A DNA stretch of 64,000 nt from Chaunax sp. Z400 (taxonomy: Eukaryota; Chordata; Actinopteri; Lophiiformes; Chaunacidae). The first letter of the stretch is position 1, and each line of letters starts with the position of its first letter. Below, in pieces: positions 13,685 to 23,074 of this stretch. Position numbers and translations under genes: made by a program. The notes below the pieces were generated by a model, which was not told the origin of the DNA, did no database searches, and was given only the letters and a program-made list of their open reading frames with translations. The DNA is taken from contig JBAGJB010000170.1 of NCBI GenBank assembly GCA_037577475.1, positions 1 through 64,000 of the forward strand. The letters run 5' to 3'.

Positions 13685-16600
13685 CGAGTCTCTACGACCT
13701 TCCGTTCCCGAGATACAGACATTCAAAATACGCCCCTACTGGACATGTCATATCTCGGGAAAGGAAGGTCGCACAGACTCGGGACAAAGACTGGTGTTCT
13801 CAGAGACCACATAAACCCCTAGACGGACGTTGGTCCCGAGTCTCTACGACCTTCCGTTTCCGAGATACACACATTCACTATAGGCGAACCAAACCCCATT
13901 CACTTCAATGGGAAAATTAACTTGAGTATAACTCGGGAACGGAAGGTCGTAGAGACTCGGGACCCTGATCCGTCGGACATAATTCGTGGTCTCTGAACAC
14001 GCCAGACTTCTCCCCGAGTCTCTACGACCTTCCGTTCCCGAGATACAGACATTCAAAATACGCCCCTACTGGACATGTCATATCTCGGGAAAGGAAGGTC
14101 GCACAGACTCGGGACAAAGACTGGTGTTCTCAGAGACCACATAAACCCCTAGACGGACGTTGGTCCCGAGTCTCTACGACCTTCCGTTTCCGAGATACAT
14201 ACATTCACTATAGGCGAACCAAAGCCCATTCACTTCAATGGGAAAATAAACTTGAGTATAACTCGGGAACGGAAGGTCGTAGAGACTCGGGACCCTGATC
14301 CGTCGGACATAATTCGTGGTCTCTGAACACGCCAGACTTCTCCCCGAGTCTCTACGACCTTCCGTTCCCGAGATACAGACATTCAAAATACGCCCCTACT
14401 GGACATGTCATATCTCGGGAAATGAAGGTCGCACAGACTCGGGACAAAGAATGGTGTTCTCAGAGACCACATAAACCCCTAGACGGACGTTGGTCCCGAG
14501 TCTCTACGACCTTCCGTTCCCGAGATACAAACATTCCAAAAATCACAAAAAATACATGTCATATCTCGGGAACCGTAAGTCGTAGGGACTCGGTTTACCT
14601 GCTGGCGTTCTTGGAGACCCCATAAAACCATTGAAAGAGCTTATCCCCGAGTCTCTACGACCTTCCGTTCAAAAGTTACCAACCCGGGTAGGGCCCCGAT
14701 TGAGTTTTTATCCCCTTAACCTAACCTAACCCTAACCCTAACCCTATTCCCTAACCCACACTTGTCCGCTAGTCTCTACGACCTTCCGTTCCCGAGATAC
14801 AGACATTCAAAATACGCCCCTACTGGACATGTCATATCTCGGGAAATGAAGGTCGCACAGACTCGGGACAAAGACTGGTGTTCTCAGAGACCACATAAAC
14901 CCCTACACGGACGTTGGTCTCGAGTCTCTACGACCTTCCGTTCCCGAGATACAAACATTCCAAAAATCACAAAAAATACATGTCATATCTCGGGAACCGT
15001 AAGTCGTAGGGACTCGGTTTACCTGCTGGCGTTCTTGGAGACCCCATAAAACCATTGAAAGAGCTTATCCCCGAGTCTCTACGACCTTCCGTTCAAAAGT
15101 TACCAACCCGGGTAGGGCCCCGATTGAGTTTTTAATCCCCTTAACCTAACCTAACCCTAACCCTAACCCTAACCCCTAACCCACACTTGTCCGCTAGTCT
15201 CTATGACCTTCCGTTCCCGAGATACAGACATTCAAAATACGCCCCTACTGGACATGTCATATCTCGGGAAAGGAAGGTCGCACAGACTCGGGAAAAAGAC
15301 TGGTGTTCTCAGAGACCACATAAACCCCTAGACGGACGTTGGTCCCGAGTCTCTACGACCTTCCGTTTCCGAGATACACACATTCACTATAGGCGAACCA
15401 AACCCAATTCACTTCAATGGGAAAATAAACTTGAGTATAACTCGGGAACGGAAGGTCGTAGAGACTCGGGACCCTGATCCGTCAGACATAATTCGTGGTC
15501 CCTGAACACGCCAGACTTCTCCCCGAGTCTCTACGACCTTCCGTTCCCGAGATACAAACATTCCAAAAATCACCAAAAATACATGTCATATCTCGGGAAC
15601 CGTAAGTCGTAGAGACTCGGTTTACCTGCTGGCGTTCTTGGAGACCCCATAAAACCATTGAAAGAGCTTATCCCCGAGTCTCTACGACCTTCCGTTCCCG
15701 AGATACAGACATTCAAAATACGCCCCTACTGGACATGTCATATCTCGGGAAAGGAAGGTCGCACAGACTCGGGACAAAGACTGGTGTTCTCAGAGACCAC
15801 ATAAACCCCTAGACGGACGTTGGTCCCGAGTCTCTACGACCTTCCGTTCCCGAGATACAAACATTCCAAAAATCACCAAAAATACATGTCATATCTCGGG
15901 AACCGTAAGTCGTAGGGACTCGGTTTACCTGCTGGCGTTCTTGGAGACCCCATAAAACCATTGAAAGAGCTTATCCCCGAGTCTCTACGACCTTCCGTTC
16001 AAAAGTTACCAACCCGGGTAGGGCCCCGATTGAGTTTTTATCCCCTTAACCTAACCTAACCCTAACCCTAACCCCTAACCCACACTTGTCCGCTAGTCTC
16101 TACGACCTTCCGTTCCCGAGATACAGACATTCAAAATACGCCCCTACTGGACATGTCATATCTCGGGAAAGGAAGGTCGCACAGACTCGGGACAAAGACT
16201 GGTGTTCTCAGAGACCACATAAACCCCTAGACGGACGTTGGTCCCGAGTCTCTACGACCTTCCGTTCCCGAGATACAAACATTCCAAAAATCACCAAAAA
16301 TACATGTCATATCTCGGGAACCGTAAGTCGTAGGGACTCGGTTTACCTGCTGGCGTTCTTGGAGACCCCATAAAACCATTGAAAGAGCTTATCCCCGAGT
16401 CTCTACGACCTTCCGTTCAAAAGTTACCAACCCGGGTAGGGCCCCGATTGAGTTTTTATCCCCTTAACCTAACCTAACCCTAACCCTAACCCTAACCCCT
16501 AACCCACACTTGTCCGCTAGTCTCTACGACCTTCCGTTCCCGAGATACAGACATTCAAAATACGCCCCTACTGGACATGTCATATCTCGGGAAAGGAAGG

Positions 16601-17962
16601 TCGCACAGACTCGGGACAAAGACTGGTGTTCTCAGAGACCACATAAACCCCTAGACGGACGTTGGTCCCGAGTCTCTACGACCTTCCGTTCCCGAGATAC
16701 AAACATTCCAAAAATCACCAAAAATACATGTCATATCTCGGGAACCGTAAGTCGTAGGGACTCGGTTTACCTGCTGGCGTTCTTGGAGACCCCATAAAAC
16801 CATTGAAAGAGCTTATCCCCGAGTCTCTACGACCTTCCGTTCAAAAGTTACCAACCCGGGTAGGGCCCCGATTGAGTTTTTATCCCCTTAACCTAACCCT
16901 AACCCTAACCCCTAACCCACACTTGTCCGCGAGTCTCTACGACCTTCCGTTCCCGAGATACAGACATTCAAAATACGCCCCTACTGGACATGTCATATCT
17001 CGGGAAAGGAAGGTCGCACAGACTCGGGACAAAGACTGGTGTTCTCAGAGACCACATAAACCCCTGGACGGACGTTGGTCCCGAGTCTCTACGACCTTCC
17101 GTTTCAGAGATACACACATTCACTATAGGCGAACCAAACCCCATTCACTTCAATGGGAAAATTAACTTGAGTATAACTCGGGAACGGAAGGTCGTAGAGA
17201 CTCGGGACCCTGATCCGTCGGACATAATTCGTGGTCTCTGAACACGCCAGACTTCTCCCCGAGTCTCTACGACCTTCCGTTCCCGAGATACAAACATTCC
17301 AAAAATCACCAAAAATACATGTCATATCTCGGGAACCGTAAGTCGTAGAGACTCGGTTTACCTGCTGGCGTTCTTGGAGACCCCATAAAACCATTGAAAG
17401 AGCTTATCCCCGAGTCTCTACGACCTTCCGTTCCCGAGATACAGACATTCAAAATACGCCCCTACTGGACATGTCATATCTCGGGAAAGGAAGGTCGCAC
17501 AGACTCGGGACAAAGACTGGTGTTCTCAGAGACCACATAAACCCCTAGACGGACGTTGGTCCCGAGTCTCTACGACCTTCCGTTTCCGAGATACACACAT
17601 TCACTATAGGCGAACCAAAGCCCATTCACTTCAATGGGAAAATAAACTTGAGTATAACTCGGGAACGGAAGGTCGTAGAGACTCTGGACCCTGATCCGTC
17701 GGACATAATTCGTGGTCTCTGAACACGCCAGACTTCTCCCCGAGTCTCTACGACCTTCCGTTCCCGAGATACAGACATTCAAAATACGCCCCTACTGGAC
17801 ATGTCATATCTCGGGAAAGGAAGGTCGCACAGACTCGGGACAAAGACTGGTGTTCTCAGAGACCACATAAACCCCTAGACGGACGTTGGTCCCGAGTCTC
17901 TACGACCTTCCGTTCCCGAGATACAAACATTCCAAAAATCACCAAAAATACATGTCATATCT
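13685..17962. repeat. 6.4 kb higher-order repeat, copy 3
   Basis: Partner of 7283-11560. It differs at isolated bases, for example GTCAGACATA at 15481 where copy 2 reads GTCGGACATA. Similarity ends where the next C is the C-prime form at 17893 instead of plain C. Confidence 0.8.
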
Positions 17963-19270
17963 CGGGAACCGTAAGTCGTAGAGACTCGGTTTACCTGCTG
18001 GCGTTCTTGGAGACCCCATAAAACCATTGAAAGAGCTTATCCCCGAGTCTCTACGACCTTCCGTTCAAAAGTTACCAACCCGGGTAGGGCCCCGATTGAA
18101 TTTTTATCCCCTTAACCTAACCTAACCCTAACCCTAACCCCTAACCCACACTTGTCCGCGAGTCTCTACGACCTTCCGTTCCCGAGATAGACATTCAAAA
18201 TACGCCCCTACTGGACATGTCATATCTCGGGAAAGGAAGGTCGCACAGACTCGGGACAAAGACTGGTGTTCTCAGAGACCACATAAACCCCTAGACGGAC
18301 GTTGGTCCCGAGTCTCTACGACCTTCCGTTTCCGAGATACACACATTCACTATAGGCGAACCAAAGCCCATTCACTTCAATGGGAAAATAAACTTGAGTA
18401 TAACTCGGGAACGGAAGGTCGTAGAGACTCGGGACCCTGATCCGTCGGACATAATTCGTGGTCTCTGAACACGCCAGACTTCTCCCCGAGTCTCTACGAC
18501 CTTCCGTTCCCGAGATACAGACATTCAAAATACGCCCCTACTGGACATGTCATATCTCGGGAAAGGAAGGTCGCACAGACTCGGGACAAAGACTGGTGTT
18601 CTCAGAGACCACATAGACCCCTAGAAGGACGTTGGTCCCGAGTCTCTACGACCTTCCGTTTCAGAGATACACACATTCACTATAGGCGAACCAAACCCCA
18701 TTCACTTCAATGGGAAAATGAACTTGAGTATAACTCGGGAACGGAAGGTCGTAGAGACTCGGGACCCTTATCCGTCGGACATAATTCGTGGTCTCTGAAC
18801 ACGCCAGACTTCTCCCCGAGTCTCTACGACCTTCCGTTCCCGAGATACAGACATTCAAAATACGCCCCTACTGGACATGTCATATCTCGGGAAAGGAAGG
18901 TCGCACAGACTCGGGACAAAGACTGGTGTTCTCAGAGACCACATAGACCCCTAGAAGGACGTTGGTCCCGAGTCTCTACGACCTTCCGTTTCAGAGATAC
19001 ACACATTCACTATAGGCGAACCAAACCCCATTCACTTCAATGGGAAAATGAACTTGAGTATAACTCGGGAACGGAAGGTCGTAGAGACTCGGGACACTTA
19101 TCCGTCGGACATAATTCGTGGTCTCTGAACACGCCAGACTTCTCCCCGAGTCTCTACGACCTTCCGTTCCCGAGATACAAACATTCCAAAAATCACCAAA
19201 AATACATGTCATATCTCGGGAACCGTAAGTCGTAGAGACTCGGTTTACCTGCTGGCGTTCTTGGAGACCC

Positions 19271-19529
19271 TGTTGAGCCGCATTTTGTAATAACGGTGCA
19301 TTTTGTAATAAACGTCCAAAATGTAATAACTTTTTCATTTCATTTTGTAATAAAGCCGCATTTTGTAATAAACTGCCGCATTTTGTAATAAACTGCCCCA
19401 ACGCATTTTGTAATAAATTTTGCCGCATTATGTAATAAGTTATTACATTTTGAGAAGATTATTACAAAATGCACTTGCAACTTTTTTATTATCTAGAAAA
19501 TGTAATAACATGGTGCATTACGTAATAAC
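19271..19529 (+). repeat. Left terminal inverted repeat of the transposon
   Basis: 259 bp paired with 24413-24671 in reverse complement, with only about four or five differences seen (for example GCCGCATTATG against GCCACATTATG). The repeat is itself made of about a dozen copies of a CATTTTGTAATAA motif: direct at 19281, 19299, 19341, 19359, 19379, 19404 and 19426 (CATTATG form), inverted at 19440 and 19459, plus diverged copies near 19317, 19496 and 19516. These are natural candidates for multiple transposase-binding sites. Confidence 0.93.
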
Positions 19530-20107
19530 AATTCTAAAGCATTGTTTATTTGTTTGTTAATTGTATTTTATTTTACTTTAAAGTATTTGTAAAAGTTAGG
19601 CCTATTATTAGTATCACTGTATTAGCCTAGTAGCAGTACTTAGCAATTACTATCAGTACACTATTCAAAGGTTGCATTAACAGAGAATATTCTGTAAATT
19701 CCAGATTTTTTTTATTGGATACCAAAACCACATCAAGAATAGTTATAAACATCCAACAAACCGTATTATGCTTCTTATAATACAGAACAAAACTCTGGGT
19801 ATCAAAATTTAATCCATTCGTAAACATTAACATATGCACATACAAAATAGAAACGCTGATGAATAGGTAAAGAACAGCTTTATTTATGCATTTATAGAAC
19901 CTTTCAACAACAATAAATGCAACCAACACATGCAGGCTTGCGGCCAATTTAAAATAATAATGAACCAATGAATATAAGTTCTACCTTAAACAACGTAAGT
20001 GTCTTCTGCTTGTTTAGAGAGCTGCTGTGACCAGCAAATTTCTCCACTAAGATTAATTTTAAACAAATATGAAATTGCCTCAAAAGGCTAAACAAACAAC
20101 AAAATTT
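19530..20107. other. Transposon 3' noncoding segment
   Basis: AT-rich DNA between the left inverted repeat and the transposase stop codon. It holds a 113-codon minus-strand frame (19627-19968) with a hydrophobic, low-complexity product that I do not recognise and do not consider a gene. Nothing else is evident apart from the candidate polyadenylation signals. Confidence 0.6.
19879..19884 (-). promoter_or_regulatory. Candidate polyadenylation signal AATAAA
   Basis: TTTATT on +, read as AATAAA on the minus strand about 225 bp past the transposase stop codon. A second copy lies at 19711-19716. This AT-rich context gives such hexamers by chance, so the assignment is tentative. Confidence 0.35.
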
Positions 20108-22711
20108 CTATTTCCAAAATATATCCGTAATTTCAAATTGTCCATGTCTAATATGTCTAATTACCAGCCAAGCCATAAACCACTTGGAATGTTTCCCAAA
20201 CAGCTCCTTGAGTTTTAACGCCACACCACCAAAGCGCCCTGCTGCTTTGTACAACCTTTGTACACTTATTGTGTGCTTTCCAACGACGTCCAACCCAAGG
20301 CTTTGGCTTAATGTTTCCCTTAGATAGATTGATGGATGGAATCGATCTGCAATGTCTTTAAAATGTTGAGACACTCTGTTAAACGTCCCAAGCATTGACA
20401 TGTCATCCTCAAGGGTCATTTTGATAATAGACTGAAACATTTCAGTTGGTAGGACAGGCTGAACAGGGGGTGTAGTCAGAACAGGGTCCTCAGGCTGGAT
20501 AGGTGGGTCACACTCATCTGGTGAGTCAGGCTGGATAGGTGGGTCAGACTCATCTGGTGAGTCAGGCTGGATAGGTGGGTCAGACTCATCTGGTGAGTCA
20601 GGCTGGATAGGTGGGTCAGACTCATCTGGTGAGGCAGGCTGGATAGGTGGGTCAGACTCATCTGGTGAGGCAGGCTGGATAGGTGGGTCAGACTCATCTG
20701 GTGAGGCAGGCTGCAGTGGTGAAAGTGTGTTGTTGTCATATAACTGTCCTGCTTGAGCATCCAAAACATGCTCTATAAATGGTGTGACTGGTCCCTCCAA
20801 ACTCAGATAATGTTCTCCATGCCCCTCTGCCACATGACCAAGTACTAGCACTGGATTGTTGTGACAATATATGTTTGACTCTGATACAATAGTTGAGGCA
20901 TTGATTCCCAGAGAGGAAATTACAAGAAACTGGACCTGGAAAATTTCAGATGCTCTTTGCGAAGTAATGTGGTCACCATAGGTTCCAGTTCGGGCCATTC
21001 TTTCCAAGTATCCATCCCAGTCATTGCCCTCGACAAAGTTGAAAAAGAGTGTTCCATTTCCATTGTATGGATAATTCCTGAGGTCTTGGACAATTTCATC
21101 TCTTAAGCTTTCTGGTGATCTAAATATTCCAAGGGTGGATAGCTGGTCAGCCATGGCTGCAAACTGACAATTTCCATCTGGGTCAGGGTCATAGCGAATG
21201 CTTAACTCCATGGACATAAATTCCTCTAGTCTGTCTGTGTGTGTGTACTGAAACAAAAGTGGGTTTAGGCCTCTCTTTGATGGTGCTGTCTTGGGTTTTT
21301 TAGAGTGTGTCTTTTTTCGCAGCCGGGTAGCACTAGTTATATCCGACACGAAGAACCATTTTTGTGTTTGTCGGAGGGTCTTTGGGTCCCTAAAACTCAC
21401 TTTGTATTTTGAGAGCTTTCGATTTTTTTTCACAATTGTACCACGCCTTACGTGATACTTTTTGGAGACTCGATGGGCACCATCCCTCATTCTGACCAAA
21501 ACAGCGTCCTTAACATTGTAGTGTTGTGATAGGTTTTGTTTGAATGCACGCTTGATCATTAGTTTAGCACAGTGCTCAGAGGCCTTCCGTGCCATTCTTC
21601 TCACCCTTTTTCGTTTAGTATCAAATTTTTCTCGATGTCTCAAGGATGGTAAAGTTGAATGTTGATTCCTCACAGACTCCTTACGAACAGAAGATGGAGA
21701 ACCGCATAAAGGATGCCTTATGCTGTTGCTTTTTCTTCCATAGTATACTTCAAATGGAGACCTCCAGCCTAAAACTTCTTTAAGATCCTCATTTAGCACT
21801 CTTGAATATACAGGTAGGTGCTTGACCCAGTTAACTCCGTTCCGTTGAAATTTCACCAGATCATACATGATCTTCTTTCTTAGCCACCTATGTGTCCTCT
21901 CAACCTTTCCTTGGCTTTGTGGATGATATGCTGAACTTTCAATTATTTTCACTTGCAGAGATGTCATTAGAATTTTCACTGCCCCTTTAAACTCAGTCCC
22001 TTTGTCATGTTGTAACACTTTGGGTGGTCCATGTTCACGATAAATCTTGTTAAGGTGTTTGGCGATTTCAACACTACTTTTTCTTTTCAATGGTTTCAGC
22101 CACATGTAACGACTGAACACATCCATCACTGTGAGAATGTAACGGTATAAAGCCTGACCATAACTAATTTTCATTTTTCCCATGTCCAATAGGTCAATTT
22201 GGTGTCGATCTTGCACTTCTTTGGCTTGAATGGTCATCAAAGGGGGCTTATTCAGAAACTTTGCATTTTGAAGTTGGTACCACTCAGTTTTGTTCAAGAT
22301 TTCCTGCACCTTTCTTTCACTTATGCCACTATGATGCATTTTCAGTCGTTTGCTCAACTTTCTTGCTCCAGAACCCTTAGTATCATCTAGACCCTTTTTA
22401 ACAACACAATCAACATTAGACTGTAGCATGACTGGCTTGCCGGCACACAGCAGTGTCTGCCCATCCTCACTGAGAGAATAGACCCCTTGATTTCTCCAGA
22501 GACGCACCAAGGCATTTTGTTGAATTCTTGTGCGTTCAGAAACTGGAACATGAAACTCTCCTCTCAACTTGCGAACTATGACATTGTACATTTCCTCGGT
22601 CATTGCTTGCTTTTGTCCATGGCCTACAATGAGCCCCAGCAGGGTGCAGGTCAGGGTTATAATTAGCAGACCTACAAGGGTGACAAAAGAGGGAAAATGT
22701 TTAACTCCCAA
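20108..22711 (-). CDS. Ginger1-type transposase: DDE integrase core plus OTU cysteine protease
   Basis: 867 residues, uninterrupted. Residues 115-160 resemble the integrase N-terminal region (HHSGISERKVQEIL), but no CxxC of the usual HHCC zinc finger is visible. The catalytic core runs over about 165-330, with candidate acidic residues D173 (HQIDLLDM), D236 (LQHDKGTEF) and E271 (YHPQSQGKVERTH). D236 and E271 are separated by 34 residues, one fewer than the 35 usual in Gypsy integrases. Residues 400-455 (DAVLVRMRDG, GTIVKKN, YKVSF) look like the integrase C-terminal SH3-like module. An OTU domain spans about 502-640, with D512 and C515 (PDGNCQF) and H634 (GEHYLSL) as the expected catalytic set. 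Six copies of a 12-residue QPASPDESDPPI repeat follow (667-738), then an unrecognised 115-residue tail. The integrase should cut and join the element ends in the nucleus; the OTU role is unknown, probably deubiquitinating. Residues 1-36 are hydrophobic and atypical, so Met37 (codon at 22603-22601) or a spliced upstream exon is the likelier start. Confidence 0.88.
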   Translation of the reverse strand: MGVKHFPSFVTLVGLLIITLTCTLLGLIVGHGQKQAMTEEMYNVIVRKLRGEFHVPVSERTRIQQNALVRLWRNQGVYSLSEDGQTLLCAGKPVMLQSNVDCVVKKGLDDTKGSGARKLSKRLKMHHSGISERKVQEILNKTEWYQLQNAKFLNKPPLMTIQAKEVQDRHQIDLLDMGKMKISYGQALYRYILTVMDVFSRYMWLKPLKRKSSVEIAKHLNKIYREHGPPKVLQHDKGTEFKGAVKILMTSLQVKIIESSAYHPQSQGKVERTHRWLRKKIMYDLVKFQRNGVNWVKHLPVYSRVLNEDLKEVLGWRSPFEVYYGRKSNSIRHPLCGSPSSVRKESVRNQHSTLPSLRHREKFDTKRKRVRRMARKASEHCAKLMIKRAFKQNLSQHYNVKDAVLVRMRDGAHRVSKKYHVRRGTIVKKNRKLSKYKVSFRDPKTLRQTQKWFFVSDITSATRLRKKTHSKKPKTAPSKRGLNPLLFQYTHTDRLEEFMSMELSIRYDPDPDGNCQFAAMADQLSTLGIFRSPESLRDEIVQDLRNYPYNGNGTLFFNFVEGNDWDGYLERMARTGTYGDHITSQRASEIFQVQFLVISSLGINASTIVSESNIYCHNNPVLVLGHVAEGHGEHYLSLEGPVTPFIEHVLDAQAGQLYDNNTLSPLQPASPDESDPPIQPASPDESDPPIQPASPDESDPPIQPDSPDESDPPIQPDSPDESDPPIQPDSPDECDPPIQPEDPVLTTPPVQPVLPTEMFQSIIKMTLEDDMSMLGTFNRVSQHFKDIADRFHPSIYLRETLSQSLGLDVVGKHTISVQRLYKAAGRFGGVALKLKELFGKHSKWFMAWLVIRHIRHGQFEITDIFWK
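20498..20713 (-). repeat. 36-bp coding minisatellite (6 copies) in the transposase
   Basis: Six in-frame 36-bp units encode QPASPDESDPPI (three), QPDSPDESDPPI (two) and QPDSPDECDPPI (one), linking the OTU domain to the C-terminal tail. The unit is a multiple of three, so copy-number changes keep the frame. The acidic, proline-rich sequence is expected to be a disordered linker. Confidence 0.9.
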
Positions 22712-23074
22712 AACTAAACTGCATTTTGTGCCTTTTTTTTTGCACTTTTATTTTATTTGTGGAATTTCATTTCAAGTACTAAAATATTTTATCTTGAATT
22801 AATATTTAAGAAGGTATTTTAATTATTACAATTTTGATAACCCACCACCAACTGCGGCATCACAGTAATTCAAATTGCTTTATGAATGTTGATCTTATGT
22901 TATAGCCCTAGATTTGTCTCAATAAAGGATGCTATCATTAAAGAGGACGCTGCTTTTGTAGGAATACTGAAAAACAAGGTTTTAACAAATTTATTGTTTT
23001 CACACCTGTTATAACATTTTTAGCCTTTTAATAGCTATTTCGATGCTTACTATTTATGACTGTGTTAACCCTTT
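22712..23074. other. Transposon noncoding segment upstream of the transposase
   Basis: AT-rich DNA with no coding frame of note. On the minus strand, pyrimidine-rich CCCTCTTTTGTCACCCTTG followed by TAG lies just inside the annotated N-terminus (22676-22700). It has the form of a 3' splice site, which would leave this segment as part of an intron or 5' leader. Confidence 0.5.

Larger units (their letters stand above)
205..18148 (+). repeat. 26 interstitial telomere tracts (TAACCC)n, C-strand on +
   Basis: Short telomere-repeat tracts sit in every D monomer, at roughly 205-237, 801-827, 1870-1908, 2295-2335, 2897-2937, 3321-3361, 4405-4446, 5310-5350, 5734-5768, 6332-6371, 7237-7270, 8315-8353, 8739-8779, 9645-9678, 10062-10102, 10486-10517, 11711-11746, 12306-12333, 13050-13084, 13646-13672, 14717-14757, 15141-15182, 16047-16081, 16470-16504, 16888-16919 and 18112-18148. 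A typical tract has one or two TAACC pentamers, one to three perfect TAACCC hexamers, one TAACCCC heptamer, then TAACCCACAC. All have the same orientation. TTAGGG is the usual metazoan telomere repeat. The C-rich strand running 5' to 3' on + is what a left chromosome end would show. Confidence 0.92.
1..19270. repeat. Composite subtelomeric satellite (A/B/C/D monomers with telomere tracts)
   Basis: The whole stretch is a tandem array of four related monomer classes that share the header CGAGTCTCTACGACCTTCCG. From the left the order is partial C, D, A, B, C, D, A, B, A, B, A, C, D, A, C, D, A, B, C, D and so on, up to a C monomer cut by the transposon at 19271. D was always preceded by C and followed by A in my trace. 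A is followed by B or C, and B by A or C. A, B and C contain the header again in reverse complement, so the array is dense in hairpin-capable palindromes. D carries TAACCC tracts. The short frames seen on both strands (the same 65-120 residue products over and over) follow the repeat unit, change with it and are not genes. Subtelomeric location is inferred from the telomere tracts. Confidence 0.93.

Noticed and set aside
1..19270. Dozens of 65-145 codon frames giving the same MSASLYDLPFPRYRHSK- and MNVCISGTEGRRDSGRS-type products on both strands
   Set aside because: They arise wherever the same monomer order occurs, overlap on opposite strands, start in the telomere/header region and are cut or fused by monomer order. 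They are translations of the satellite, not genes.
1..19270. A programmed DNA elimination or chromosome-breakage region
   Set aside because: Palindromes plus telomere seeds make it conceivable, but nothing in the sequence alone shows breakage or somatic loss. Kept only as a speculation to test with germline versus somatic reads.
19627..19968. 113-codon hydrophobic minus-strand frame downstream of the transposase
   Set aside because: AT-rich low-complexity product, no recognisable domain, no supporting signals. It is probably the transposon's 3' noncoding region.
20476..20769. 97-codon frame with HQMSLTHLSSLP repeats
   Set aside because: It is the 36-bp coding minisatellite of the transposase read in another frame.
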